This document shows, in pieces, positions 44,654-53,541 of a DNA stretch of 64,000 bases. Positions within the stretch are counted from its first letter, which is position 1, and each line of letters opens with the position of its first letter. Origin of the DNA: Aeromonas finlandensis (GTDB lineage: Bacteria > Pseudomonadota > Gammaproteobacteria > Enterobacterales > Aeromonadaceae); contig NZ_JRGK01000061.1 of NCBI RefSeq assembly GCF_000764645.1, forward strand, positions 19,211 to 83,210, given 5' to 3'. The notes below the pieces were generated by a model. It did not search any database, had not been told where the DNA came from, and saw only the letters and a list, made by a program, of their open reading frames with translations. The position numbers and the translations under genes were made by a program.

Positions 44654-45919
44654 TTAGGAGAAGCAGGCCTGCAGCACGTAGAAGATCGCGATGGCCAGAA
44701 TGGCACCGGCAGGCAGGGTGATGATCCAGGAGACCACGATGTTGCGCAGTACCCCCAGATTCAGCGCCGCAATACCGCGCGCCAGACCAACCCCCATCAC
44801 CGCACCGACCAGGGTCTGGGTGGTGGAGATGGGCAGACCGGTGCCGGAGGCAATCACCACGGTCGCGGCAGTCGCCAGCTGGGCAGCGAAACCACGGCTC
44901 GGGGTCAGGTGAGTGATGCCGGTACCGACCGTTGCCATCACCTTCTCGCCCATGGTCGCCAGACCGATCACGATACCGATGCCGCCCAGCGGCAGGATCC
45001 ACCAGGCAATGGCTGCCTGACCGGAGATCTCGCCACCGGAAGCCACGATAGAGGCCACCGCAGAGAGCGGGCCAATGGCGTTGGCCACGTCGTTGGAGCC
45101 GTGGGCAAACGCCATGGCACAGGCGGTGATCACCATCAGGATGCCGAATACCTTCTCCACGTTGGCGAAGTGCATCTTGCTGTCATCCTGCGGGTTGTAC
45201 TTCTGACCGCGAATGTAGATCCAGCCGGCAAACGCCACTGCGATGGAGATGGCGATGGAGAGCAGAATGCCCTCGCCATCGGTCAGGTGCAGACCAACGT
45301 GGGTCAGCCCCTTCTTGATGGTCACCAGACAGATCACCAGCGCAGTCAGGAACATGTAGAACGGCACATAGCGCTTGGCATTGTTCAGCGGATCATCGGT
45401 GTTGAAGATAAGCTTCTGCACGCTGATGAACATGAAGTAGGCGATGACACCGGAGATGGCCGGGGTGATGACCCAGGAGCCAACGATGCCGCCAAACTTG
45501 CTCCACTGCACCGCTTCCGGGCCAATGCTCACCACCGCAAAACCGACGATGGCGCCGATGATGGAGTGAGTGGTAGAGACCGGCCAGCCGAAGTAGGAGG
45601 CCAGGATCAACCAGGCGCCCGCCGCCAGCAGGGAGGCGATCATACCGAGCACCAGCAGGTCCGGACTATCGACAAACGCATTGCTGTCGATGATGCCGTT
45701 ACGGATGGTGGCCGTCACTTCGCCACCGGCCAGATAGGCACCGGCAAACTCGAAGATCATGGCAATGATGATCGCCTGACGGATGGTCAGGGATTTGGTG
45801 CCGACCGATGTGCCCATGGCGTTGGCTACGTCATTCGCGCCAATGCCCCAGGCCATCAAAAAGCCGAACAAGGCCGCCACGAGCACCAGAGTGGTGCCGT
45901 AATTCGCGATAATGTCCAT
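44654..45919 (-). CDS. pit: Inorganic phosphate transporter, PiT family
   Basis: 421 residues, about 10 helices. The two inverted halves each have the PiT signature: GANDVANAMGTS near the N-terminus and GSNDVANAIGPL in the second half, plus WPVSTTHSIIGA and LPISTTQTLVGA. It imports phosphate, usually as a metal-phosphate complex with protons. A gene for its DUF47 partner lies 25 bases upstream in the same direction, so the two are an operon. Confidence 0.93.
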   Translation of the reverse strand: MDIIANYGTTLVLVAALFGFLMAWGIGANDVANAMGTSVGTKSLTIRQAIIIAMIFEFAGAYLAGGEVTATIRNGIIDSNAFVDSPDLLVLGMIASLLAAGAWLILASYFGWPVSTTHSIIGAIVGFAVVSIGPEAVQWSKFGGIVGSWVITPAISGVIAYFMFISVQKLIFNTDDPLNNAKRYVPFYMFLTALVICLVTIKKGLTHVGLHLTDGEGILLSIAISIAVAFAGWIYIRGQKYNPQDDSKMHFANVEKVFGILMVITACAMAFAHGSNDVANAIGPLSAVASIVASGGEISGQAAIAWWILPLGGIGIVIGLATMGEKVMATVGTGITHLTPSRGFAAQLATAATVVIASGTGLPISTTQTLVGAVMGVGLARGIAALNLGVLRNIVVSWIITLPAGAILAIAIFYVLQACFS

Positions 45920-45944
45920 TAATAGTGTTTACCCAGTCAGTCGA

Positions 45945-46625
45945 TTACGAACGAGCCAGCATCAGTTCCAGACGGGCGCCTACACGCTCGGCCTGATCTG
46001 CCAGGTCACCTACCCATTCGAGGATCTTGTAAAGGAACATCACATCAATCGGATTGTAGTTGTGCTCAACCGCTTGCAGCTGTTGGCGCAGTCCGATCTG
46101 CATGGTGTCTGTATCGTCCTCGATCAGATCCAGCTGGTGGATCATCTCGGCAACCATTTCCACTTCCCGTCCTTTGAAGCCGGTCTCGAGCAGCTCGTCG
46201 AGCTCCCCGATCGCTTTCTCGGCCTGAGCGGTCGCATCAATACAACGTTTGAGGTAAGCCATGAAATCCGTCCGCATTTCGGCGGGGAACTCCATGCGAC
46301 GGCCAAGCATGCGGCCGGAGATATCCTTGGCACGGTTGGCAATCTTGTCTTGCTGGGTCAACAGCTCCAGCAGGTCGGTACGTGCAACCGGCAGGAACAG
46401 GCCGCGAGGCAGTTTCAGACGGATTTCACGCTTGAGGGTATCTGCCTCTTTTTCCAGTTGGGCGATCTGCTGCCGGATCTTCTCGGCATCTTCCCAACGG
46501 TCTTCGGCAACGGCGTCAAAGAAAGGGACCAACTGCTGGGAGCACTGGTGAACCTTGACGATATGCTTCTGCAGCGGCTTGATGGGGGACTTGGCAAAAA
46601 GCCCCAAAATAGTATTTACTGGCAT
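45945..46625 (-). CDS. DUF47 / TIGR00153 PhoU-like protein
   Basis: 226 residues from the ATG at 46625. Entirely helical PhoU-like protein (SPIKPLQKHIVKVHQCSQQL, RQIAQLEKEADTLKREIRLKLPRGLF) with acidic patches that can bind metals. Such proteins are encoded with PiT transporters and are thought to regulate them. First gene of the operon with pit. Confidence 0.9.
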   Translation of the reverse strand: MPVNTILGLFAKSPIKPLQKHIVKVHQCSQQLVPFFDAVAEDRWEDAEKIRQQIAQLEKEADTLKREIRLKLPRGLFLPVARTDLLELLTQQDKIANRAKDISGRMLGRRMEFPAEMRTDFMAYLKRCIDATAQAEKAIGELDELLETGFKGREVEMVAEMIHQLDLIEDDTDTMQIGLRQQLQAVEHNYNPIDVMFLYKILEWVGDLADQAERVGARLELMLARS

Positions 46626-46794
46626 GGCCAAACCTGTGTCGGTGAAAAAACACTCGATACGATTTTATGAGGCGCGCATGGTAACCGAACTGCGCACTCA
46701 ATTAAACCGCGAATTAATCTAGTCGTCTCGCGGGCATTATATCCCCGTGACCCGAATCCTGCCCCCCAAAGTTGCCTGCCAGCCCGGAATGACT

Positions 46795-47763
46795 ATGCAA
46801 ACTGAGATCGAGATAAAGTTTTTTGTCGCCAGCGACATTCAACCAGAGTTATCCAACCTGCTGAATTCTCTTGAGATTAAAGAATCATCCCAACAGCAGC
46901 TCGGCAACGTCTATTTCGATACGCCGACCCTAGCCCTGCGCCAGTTGGAGATGGGTTTGCGGATCCGCCGCTGCGATGCCTTCGCCGAACAGACCATCAA
47001 ATGCCGCGGCCAGGTGGTGGGCGGCCTGCACGCCAGACCCGAGTACAACGCCCCCGTGAGCGGCGATCTGCCGACCCTCTCGGCCTTTCCCGATGAGATT
47101 TGGCCGACCCTGACCGAGCGCGACCACATTCAGCAGCAGCTGGTCGCCCAGTTTCGCACCGACTTCCTGCGGCGCCACTGGCTGATCGCCTTCGAGAACG
47201 CCGAGATTGAACTGGCCTGGGATCAGGGCGAGATCGTCGGCAGTCAGGGGTGCACAGCGATCAACGAGCTGGAACTGGAGCTCAAGTCGGGCGATACCAC
47301 AGCGCTGTTTGCACTGGCCCGGCGCCTCGCCAGGATCGGCGGACTGCGCCTCGGCGCCCAATCCAAGGCCCAACGCGGCTATCGACTGGCTGGCCTTGGC
47401 AAACCGCTGGCCCTGCAGGCACTGATCGAACATGAAGGTATGGATGGCATAACGGGGGTAAGCGAAGGGCTGTGCCACTGGCAGCATCACGAGCAACTCT
47501 GGCTGGAGCATCCACAGAATAAAGGCGTTCAACAGCAGGCGTTCGATGCCTTGTGTCAGGGAGTTGATCTGGTCGCCCGCAGTGCAGCCAGGCTGCCACA
47601 ACCAGCGCCCTGGCTGCCAGCTCTGACCAGCCTGCACACACATCTGCAAAACAGGCCGAACGAGCATAACGAATGGCCTGCCGAACTGGCCGATCTCTTC
47701 CTCTATCCGGCGTATGTCGAGTTGCAGCTGGCCATCGCCGCCTGGCTGCATCACGCTGCGTAA
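46795..47763 (+). CDS. CYTH-domain protein, YgiF-like, with shortened CHAD region
   Basis: 322 residues if started at 46795 (MQTEIEIKFF); 46789 is also possible. The CYTH domain spans about 1-200 with EIEIKFF, MGLRIRR, TIKCRG and INELELELKSGD, the charged tunnel residues of the inorganic triphosphatase. E. coli YgiF continues into a long CHAD domain to about 433 residues; here only about 100 residues resembling its first part (HWQHHEQLW...LAIAAWLHHAA) remain. The enzyme activity should be kept. Confidence 0.82.
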   Translation: MQTEIEIKFFVASDIQPELSNLLNSLEIKESSQQQLGNVYFDTPTLALRQLEMGLRIRRCDAFAEQTIKCRGQVVGGLHARPEYNAPVSGDLPTLSAFPDEIWPTLTERDHIQQQLVAQFRTDFLRRHWLIAFENAEIELAWDQGEIVGSQGCTAINELELELKSGDTTALFALARRLARIGGLRLGAQSKAQRGYRLAGLGKPLALQALIEHEGMDGITGVSEGLCHWQHHEQLWLEHPQNKGVQQQAFDALCQGVDLVARSAARLPQPAPWLPALTSLHTHLQNRPNEHNEWPAELADLFLYPAYVELQLAIAAWLHHAA

Positions 47764-47821
47764 GCGGGGCTATACCGGCACTATATGCCAGCACTTAAGG
47801 TCGGAAATAAAGGCCGGAAAC

Positions 47822-47851
47822 AAAATGGGTGAGCCTTGGCTCACCCATTTT
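47822..47851. terminator. Bidirectional terminator between the CYTH gene and dapA
   Basis: Perfect 14-bp stem AAAATGGGTGAGCC/GGCTCACCCATTTT, two-base loop. The flanking A and T runs give U tracts in both directions. Confidence 0.9.
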
Positions 47852-47854
47852 GCA

Positions 47855-48727
47855 TTACAGCAGGTTGAGCTGCTGCATGGCGCTGCGAATGCGCTCGCGG
47901 GTCGCTTCCGACAGCGGCATCACCGGCAGGCGGCACTCCTCGCTACAGAAACCGAGCAGGGAAGCAGCATATTTGGCACCGGCCGGGCTCGGCTCGGCAA
48001 ACATCGCCTGATGAAGCGGAATGAGTGTGTCTTGCAGTTCCCGCGCTTCTTGCCACTTGCCAGCCAGCGTGAGGTTCTGCACCTCGGCCACCAGCTTGGG
48101 GGCCACGTTGGCGGTCACCGAGATACAGCCCTGGCCGCCACCGATGTTATAGGCCACAGCCGTGGCATCTTCACCGGATAGCCAGGCGAAGGGCTTTTTG
48201 ATCAGCTGGCGCTCGGTCCAGGGGCGCGCCAGATCGCCAGTGGCATCTTTCACCCCGGCAATGCGCGGCAGTTCAGCCAGACGGGCCAGAGTGCCGGGCT
48301 GCACATCGACAATGGCGCGCGGCGGGATGTTGTAGACGATGATGGGTTTGGCGGTGGCGTCGTGCACTGCCTTGAAGTGGTGGTAGAGCCCCTCCTGATT
48401 GGGGCGGTTGTAGTAACCGGCCACATGCAGGGTGGCATCGGCGCCCACCCGCTCGGCATGGAGGGTGTACTCGATGGCTTCGACCGGGTTGTTGGAACCG
48501 GCCCCGGCAATGACAGGAACGCGCCCCGCCACCTGCTTGACCACCAGCTCCACCACCCGGCAGTGTTCGTCGTGGGTCAGGGTCGGACTTTCACCCGTGG
48601 TGCCCACCGGCACAATGCCGTGAGTGCCCTGTTCGATATGCCACTCCACCAGACGCAGCAACGCCTCTTCATCCAGCTTTCCCTGTCGAAACGGGGTGAT
48701 CAACGCAACGATTGAACCTTGAAACAT
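47855..48727 (-). CDS. dapA: 4-hydroxy-tetrahydrodipicolinate synthase
   Basis: 290 residues from the ATG at 48727, preceded by AAGGAG. GSIVALITPFRQG, GTTGESPTLTHDEH, the catalytic tyrosine in YYNRPNQEGLYHHF and the Schiff-base lysine in IAGVKDATGDLAR are all present. It condenses pyruvate with aspartate semialdehyde, the first committed step to diaminopimelate and lysine. Its leader holds a lysine-rich small frame and a terminator hairpin (see those entries), so it appears to be controlled by lysine supply. No bamC follows it. Confidence 0.96.
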   Translation of the reverse strand: MFQGSIVALITPFRQGKLDEEALLRLVEWHIEQGTHGIVPVGTTGESPTLTHDEHCRVVELVVKQVAGRVPVIAGAGSNNPVEAIEYTLHAERVGADATLHVAGYYNRPNQEGLYHHFKAVHDATAKPIIVYNIPPRAIVDVQPGTLARLAELPRIAGVKDATGDLARPWTERQLIKKPFAWLSGEDATAVAYNIGGGQGCISVTANVAPKLVAEVQNLTLAGKWQEARELQDTLIPLHQAMFAEPSPAGAKYAASLLGFCSEECRLPVMPLSEATRERIRSAMQQLNLL

Positions 48728-48767
48728 GGGATCTCCTTCTCCTAAATGACACGCATATGGCAATAAA

Positions 48768-48799
48768 AAACCCCGGTACGATGTGCGCAACCGGGGTTT
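48768..48799 (-). terminator. Terminator hairpin inside the dapA leader (attenuator)
   Basis: On the minus strand AAACCCCGGT pairs perfectly with ACCGGGGTTT, 10 bp, followed by six U in all. It lies 40 bases before dapA and after the dapA promoter, so it would stop transcription before the gene. An alternative pairing uses its loop and left arm: GGTTGCGC (48785-48792) can pair with GCGCGTAACC (48820-48829, two-base bulge), which contains the stop codon of the leader frame. Confidence 0.8.
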
Positions 48800-48821
48800 G
48801 AAGCTTCTCAGGGATGAGAGG

Positions 48822-48893
48822 TTACGCGCGAACGTCGGCAGGCCCGAATGTCAGGCTTTTTTTATGCTTTCGTTTCAACCCGTTGAACCGCAT
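48822..48893 (-). CDS. Putative lysine leader peptide of dapA
   Basis: A 23-residue frame in the dapA leader. Codons 7-12 read KRKHKK, four lysines in six codons (AAA, AAG, AAA, AAA), and the UAA stop lies within the candidate antiterminator arm. The ribosome site is weak (AGAG, eight bases upstream). This is the arrangement of amino-acid leader peptides: stalling at lysine codons would leave the arm free and prevent the terminator at 48768-48799. No lysine-riboswitch motif was seen. The coding nature is inferred from architecture only. Confidence 0.6.
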   Translation of the reverse strand: MRFNGLKRKHKKSLTFGPADVRA

Positions 48894-48927
48894 TTCGTCA
48901 TCTCTGGTCAAAAAATGGTGTCTGGGC

Positions 48928-48956
48928 ATATTTCGGGAACACGGCATAAATGTCAA
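48928..48956 (-). promoter_or_regulatory. dapA promoter
   Basis: Perfect -35 TTGACA (minus strand, 48956-48951), 17-base spacer, -10 AAATAT (48933-48928). Transcription would start near 48920, giving a leader of about 190 nt that contains the lysine-rich frame and the terminator. A separate plus-strand -10 TATAAT at 48973-48978 probably serves rsmC. Confidence 0.7.
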
Positions 48957-49007
48957 GGCGAAAGGGGCTATGTATAATGGCCGCCCAAAATTGCGTGGAG
49001 AGACCCG

Positions 49008-50036
49008 ATGAGCAGCCCAATCAGTGCCGTCAGCCAGATGCTGGAACGAAACCAAGCCCTCTTTGTCGGCAAGCGGCTACTTGTCTGCGGCGCGCTGGAG
49101 GATGACTATCCTCGCCAGCTGGCGACCCTGGCCCAGACCCTGACCGTCTTTACCACCGATTACTGCTACTACCGCAGCCAGCAGGCCGCCCTCGGCGAGG
49201 CCATCCTGTTCGACCACCAGCTCGGTGGCGCCCCCCGCTTCGATGCCCTGTTGCTGCTGATGCCCAAGGCCAAGGCCGAGGCGCAATACCTGCTGGCCAT
49301 GATGACCCCCTTGCTGGAGGCGGGTGCCGACCTGTTCCTGGCCGGTGAAAACCGCGGCGGCATCAATGGCGCCGACAAGCTGCTGGCCCCCTATGGCGAG
49401 AAACCTGTCAAACGTGACTCGGCCCGCCGCTGCTCCCTCTATCACGGCGAGCTTTGCAAGCCGGTTGAACCGTTCGATCTGGATAGCTGGTTTGGCCGCT
49501 ACCAGTGCAAGGCCGGTGATACCGAGCTGACCGTGCTGGCACTGCCCGGCGTCTTCAGCGCCGCCGAGCTGGATCTCGGCACCCAGATGCTGCTGGCCGC
49601 GGTGCCGCCGATGAAGGGCGAGCTGCTCGATTTCGGCTGTGGCGCCGGGGTGATTGGGTCTGTGCTGGCCAAGCGCAATCCGGATCTGCGGGTCAACATG
49701 GTGGATATCAGCGCGCTGGCGCTCGAGTCGAGCCGCCGCACCCTGGCAATCAATGGCCTGCAGGGCAAGGTCACCGCTTCCGATGTCTATTCGGATGTCT
49801 CCACCCGTTTCCAGCATATCGTCTCCAACCCACCATTCCATGCGGGTCTCAAGACCTTCTATGCGGCGACTGAACAGTTCCTGGCCAAGGCACCGGAGTT
49901 TTTGCTGCCAAATGGCTCGCTGACCATTGTTGCCAACGCCTTCTTGCGCTACCAGCCTATACTGGAAACACACTTCAAACGGACTGAGGTGATCAGCAGT
50001 GATGCCAAATTCAAGGTCTATCTGAGCAAAGCGTAA
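49008..50036 (+). CDS. rsmC: 16S rRNA m2G1207 methyltransferase RsmC
   Basis: 342 residues. The N-terminal half is the degenerate methyltransferase-like domain; the C-terminal half has the SAM motif [12 protein letters not shown] and the catalytic [10 protein letters not shown] typical of guanine N2 methyltransferases. It modifies G1207 in the 30S subunit. Divergent from dapA. Confidence 0.93.
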   Translation: MSSPISAVSQMLERNQALFVGKRLLVCGALEDDYPRQLATLAQTLTVFTTDYCYYRSQQAALGEAILFDHQLGGAPRFDALLLLMPKAKAEAQYLLAMMTPLLEAGADLFLAGENRGGINGADKLLAPYGEKPVKRDSARRCSLYHGELCKPVEPFDLDSWFGRYQCKAGDTELTVLALPGVFSAAELDLGTQMLLAAVPPMKGELLDFGCGAGVIGSVLAKRNPDLRVNMVDISALALESSRRTLAINGLQGKVTASDVYSDVSTRFQHIVSNPPFHAGLKTFYAATEQFLAKAPEFLLPNGSLTIVANAFLRYQPILETHFKRTEVISSDAKFKVYLSKA

Positions 50037-50110
50037 ATAAGTGTAAGCAGCACAATAAAACAGCTAGAGAGCGCCATCCGGTATCTGGTAAGGTACTAAG
50101 AGCATTATAA

Positions 50111-50135
50111 AAACCACCCCTTTAGGGGTGTTTTT
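50111..50135 (+). terminator. Terminator before glgC
   Basis: Short stem CACCCC/GGGGTG with TTTA loop followed by five T, about 75 bases after rsmC. Confidence 0.8.
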
Positions 50136-50187
50136 ATACCGAACATTGAAAACCTTTTCATATTGTTCATTCAGGGAGAGAAATACG

Positions 50188-51405
50188 ATGGCAGGCATTT
50201 TGACCATGATCCTGGCTGGTGGCGAAGGTACTCGCCTGCAGCCTCTGACCACCACCCGCAGCAAGCCTTCCGTCCCCTTCGGTGGCAGCTATCGGCTGAT
50301 CGACTTTGTCCTCAACAACTTCGTCAATGCAGACTTTCTGCGTATCTATGTCCTGACCCAATTCAAATCCCAGTCCCTCTACCTGCACATGAAGAAGGGC
50401 TGGAATATCGTCGGGATCACCGACCGCTTCATCGATCCCATTCCGGCCCAGATGAGAATGGGCAAACGCTGGTATGACGGCACCGCCGATGCCATCTACC
50501 AGAACCTCGGCTTTATCGAACGGGCCGAACCGGATCACGTCTGCATCTTCGGCTCCGACCACATCTACAAGATGGATGTGAGCCAGATGGTGACCTTCCA
50601 CAAACAAAAGAGTGCCGCAATGACGGTCGCCGCCCTGCGCATGCCTATCGCAGAGGCAAGCGCATTCGGGGTGATCGAAGTGGATACCGAAGGACGGATG
50701 ATCGGATTTCAGGAAAAACCGAAGCAGCCCAAGCACATCCCCGGCGATCCGACCCAGGCGCTGGTCTCCATGGGCAACTACATCTTCGAGACCGATGCCC
50801 TCTGCCGCGAGTTGAAACGGGATGCCGCCGAGGACAACTCCAGCCACGACTTTGGCAAGGATGTGATCCCGAGCCTCTACCCGCGCGCTCCCGTCTATGT
50901 CTACGACTACAGCACCAACGTTATCCCGGGCGAGAAACCGCACGTCTACTGGCGAGATGTGGGCACCCTGGACTCCTACTGGCAGGCGCACATGGATTTG
51001 GTGGCCGACAACCCTCTATTCTCTCTCTACAACCGCAAGTGGCCGCTGCACACCCACTATCCAGCATTGCCGCCAGCCACCTTCATCGACAGCGACGAGT
51101 GCAAGGTGAAGATCGCCAACTCCCTCATCTCCGCCGGTTGCTTCATTCAGGGCAGCCAGATCCAGCGATCCATCCTCGGCTTTCGCTGTAATATCGGCGC
51201 TTGCAGCCATATCAGTGAATCCGTACTGCTGGGGGATGTGAAGATTGGTGAAGGGTGCTCTATCCGGCGCGCCATCATTGATAAAAACGTTGAAATTGCA
51301 CCCGGCACCGTTATCGGTGAAAATCTCGACCACGATAGAGAGCGATTTACCGTATCCGAAGGCGGTATCGTGGTGGTACCTAAGGGAGCAAGAGTTGGCT
51401 ATTAA
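50188..51405 (+). CDS. glgC: Glucose-1-phosphate adenylyltransferase
   Basis: 405 residues from the ATG at 50188 (GGGAGAG upstream). Nucleotide loop LAGGEGTRLQPLT, PSVPFGGSYRLIDF, and the glucose-1-phosphate site SMGNYIF-EKP are present, followed by a C-terminal beta-helix (from about 300). It makes ADP-glucose, the first step of glycogen synthesis. It overlaps glgA by 11 bases. Confidence 0.95.
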   Translation: MAGILTMILAGGEGTRLQPLTTTRSKPSVPFGGSYRLIDFVLNNFVNADFLRIYVLTQFKSQSLYLHMKKGWNIVGITDRFIDPIPAQMRMGKRWYDGTADAIYQNLGFIERAEPDHVCIFGSDHIYKMDVSQMVTFHKQKSAAMTVAALRMPIAEASAFGVIEVDTEGRMIGFQEKPKQPKHIPGDPTQALVSMGNYIFETDALCRELKRDAAEDNSSHDFGKDVIPSLYPRAPVYVYDYSTNVIPGEKPHVYWRDVGTLDSYWQAHMDLVADNPLFSLYNRKWPLHTHYPALPPATFIDSDECKVKIANSLISAGCFIQGSQIQRSILGFRCNIGACSHISESVLLGDVKIGEGCSIRRAIIDKNVEIAPGTVIGENLDHDRERFTVSEGGIVVVPKGARVGY

Positions 51406-52855
51406 CCCACTGAAAATCCTGTTTGTTGCCTCGGAAGTTGAGGGGCTGGTCAAGACCGGGGGCTTGGCAGACGTTGCCAGAGCCCTACCGATGTACCTGG
51501 CCCAGAAGGGGCATGATGTCAGGATCATGCTGCCCTTCTACAAGACGATAAAGCGACGGGATGAGGCCAGACTGGTCGCTTCACGCTGGCTGCCTACCCA
51601 TCCGGGGCTACCGGATATCGGTTATCGCATCTACCAGATGGAGCTGGATGGCGTCTGCGTCTATCTGCTTGACTGTCCACAATATTTCGATCGTCCCCAG
51701 CTCTATGCTGAGAATAATCAGGCCTATCCGGATAATGGGGAACGCTTTGCCTTTTTCTCGGCCGCTGCCCTCCATGCTTGCGAGCAGCTTGGCTTTGCCC
51801 CGGATATCGCCCACTGCAACGACTGGCACACCGGCCTGCTGCCGCTGCTGCTGAAAACCCGTCACGCACACAACCCTTTCTTCCAGCAGACCCGCAGCGT
51901 GATCAGCATTCACAATGCGGCGTTTCAGGGGGTATTCGGCCGTGAGCAGTTCTGGGCAATGCCCGAGATCGCCGACTACGAACGCCGCATCAACTACGAC
52001 TACGGCCACGTCAACCTGCTCAAATGCGGGGTGCTCTACGCCGACAAGATCAATGCGGTCAGCCCCAACTATGCTCAGGAGCTGCTGACTCACCTCGGCG
52101 CCCACGGCATGGCCAATATCTTCCAGCAACGGGCAGCCGATCTCTGCGGCATCCTCAACGGCTGCGACTACAAGGACTGGGATCCGGAATTCGACGAGTT
52201 CCTGCCTGCGGCCTACAGCATCGACAACATGGCTGGCAAACAGATCTGCAAGCAGAGCCTGCAGCAGGAAGCAGGGCTGGCCGTTGCGGATCTGCCCATC
52301 TACGGCATGGTTTGCCGCCTGACCGAGCAGAAAGGCGTTCCCCTGCTGCTCCCGGCACTGGAGAAATTCCTCCACCACCAGGTACAAGTGGTGATCGTCG
52401 GCTCTGGCGATCCTGCGCTCGCCACGCAACTGCAAACCATGGCCCGGGATTATCCGGGCAAGCTCGCCTTCATCAACACCTATGACGATCGCTTGGCACA
52501 TCTGGTCGAAGCCGGTGCCGACTTCTTCCTGATGCCCTCGTTGTTCGAACCTTGCGGCCTCAACCAGATGTACAGCCTCGCCTATGGCACCCTGCCACTG
52601 GTGCGCGCCGTGGGTGGTCTGAAAGATACCGTGGTGGATTGGGATGCCGATCCCGAGCATGCCACCGGCTTTTGCTTCAACGATCCGACTGCGGCCATCC
52701 TGCTCGATACCATGCGCCGCAGCCTGCTCTATTTCCTGCAGGACAAGGAACGTTTTGCCAAGGTGCAGCGCAATGCCATGAACACCCGCTTCAACTGGCC
52801 TGACTCGGTCACCCAGTATGAACTGATGTATCAGAGCGCATTGGGCCGTTACTGA
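51395..52855 (+). CDS. glgA: Glycogen synthase
   Basis: 486 residues from a TTG at 51395, chosen because AAGGGAG precedes it and translation then begins LAINPLKILFVASEV, the expected N-terminus. EVEGLVKTGGLADV is the ADP-glucose site and EPCGLNQMYSLAYGT the C-terminal donor loop (family GT5). Makes alpha-1,4-glucan from ADP-glucose. The rare start codon and the overlap with glgC suggest that its translation depends on glgC. Confidence 0.95.
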   Translation: MAINPLKILFVASEVEGLVKTGGLADVARALPMYLAQKGHDVRIMLPFYKTIKRRDEARLVASRWLPTHPGLPDIGYRIYQMELDGVCVYLLDCPQYFDRPQLYAENNQAYPDNGERFAFFSAAALHACEQLGFAPDIAHCNDWHTGLLPLLLKTRHAHNPFFQQTRSVISIHNAAFQGVFGREQFWAMPEIADYERRINYDYGHVNLLKCGVLYADKINAVSPNYAQELLTHLGAHGMANIFQQRAADLCGILNGCDYKDWDPEFDEFLPAAYSIDNMAGKQICKQSLQQEAGLAVADLPIYGMVCRLTEQKGVPLLLPALEKFLHHQVQVVIVGSGDPALATQLQTMARDYPGKLAFINTYDDRLAHLVEAGADFFLMPSLFEPCGLNQMYSLAYGTLPLVRAVGGLKDTVVDWDADPEHATGFCFNDPTAAILLDTMRRSLLYFLQDKERFAKVQRNAMNTRFNWPDSVTQYELMYQSALGRY

Positions 52856-52905
52856 GCACTAAACGTCAGCTAATTGCTGAAGTTTTGTACCCTTGGTGCC
52901 ACTTT

Positions 52906-52967
52906 GAGCGTCAACAGCGAAAAAAGTCCCCTTTGGCTGTTGACGCTCCCCCAAAACTCTATAGAAT
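52906..52967 (+). promoter_or_regulatory. tRNA-Leu array promoter overlapped by a perfect 13-bp inverted repeat
   Basis: GAGCGTCAACAGC (52906-52918) is exactly complementary to 52936-52948. The right arm contains the -35 TTGACG (52940-52945); the -10 is TAGAAT (52962-52967) after a 16-base spacer, followed by a C-rich discriminator as in stringently controlled tRNA promoters. The repeat may end glgA transcripts, although no U tract follows, or may bind a regulator. Confidence 0.65.
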
Positions 52968-52983
52968 CCCCCTCCGCAGTGAT

Positions 52984-53069
52984 GCGAAGGTGGCGGAATT
53001 GGTAGACGCGCTAGCTTCAGGTGTTAGTGTCCCACGGATGTGAGGGTTCGAGTCCCTCTCTTCGCACCA
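52984..53069 (+). tRNA. tRNA-Leu(CAG), copy 1
   Basis: 86 nt with encoded CCA. Acceptor GCGAAGG/CTTCGC, anticodon loop TTCAGGT (anticodon CAG, reads CUG), long variable arm of type A (GTCCCACGGAT). Nearly identical to E. coli leuT/leuV genes in the first half. Confidence 0.97.
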
Positions 53070-53122
53070 ATACTGCCATGCTGATTCAGCAGCATGTAAA
53101 TCCAACTAGAAAACCCGAATGT

Positions 53123-53208
53123 GCGAAGGTGGCGGAATTGGTAGACGCGCTAGCTTCAGGTGTTAGTGCCCCCCGGGTGTGAGGGTTCGAGTCCCTCTCT
53201 TCGCACCA
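53123..53208 (+). tRNA. tRNA-Leu(CAG), copy 2
   Basis: 86 nt with CCA. Same body as copy 1 but with variable arm type B (GCCCCCCGGGT). Confidence 0.97.
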
Positions 53209-53252
53209 TGCTTCTCCAGACAGCATGTAAATCAAAACTGGTAACACAATGT

Positions 53253-53338
53253 GCGAAGGTGGCGGAATTGGTAGACGCGCTAGCTTCAGGTGTTAGTGTC
53301 CCACGGATGTGAGGGTTCGAGTCCCTCTCTTCGCACCA
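53253..53338 (+). tRNA. tRNA-Leu(CAG), copy 3
   Basis: 86 nt with CCA, variable arm type A. The spacer before copy 4 resembles those before copies 2 and 3 (AGCATGTAAAT...), showing tandem duplication of units. The 3' CCA ends close to 53338. Confidence 0.97.
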
Positions 53339-53384
53339 TGCTTTATCCAGACAGCATGTAAATCCAGACTGGAAACCCGAATGT

Positions 53385-53470
53385 GCGAAGGTGGCGGAAT
53401 TGGTAGACGCGCTAGCTTCAGGTGTTAGTGCCCCCCGGGTGTGAGGGTTCGAGTCCCTCTCTTCGCACCA
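53385..53470 (+). tRNA. tRNA-Leu(CAG), copy 4
   Basis: 86 nt with CCA, variable arm type B, identical to copy 2. Confidence 0.97.
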
Positions 53471-53541
53471 TGATTCTGACATGTAAAAACAGAGCAATGC
53501 GCTCCAACCGCATTTAAAAACCAGCTGGAGAAAATCAGTGT

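Noticed and set aside
48780..48960. Lysine riboswitch in the dapA leader
   Set aside because: The conserved AGAGGTGC and GAGTAA-type motifs are absent and the leader is too short; the leader-peptide architecture explains the terminator better.
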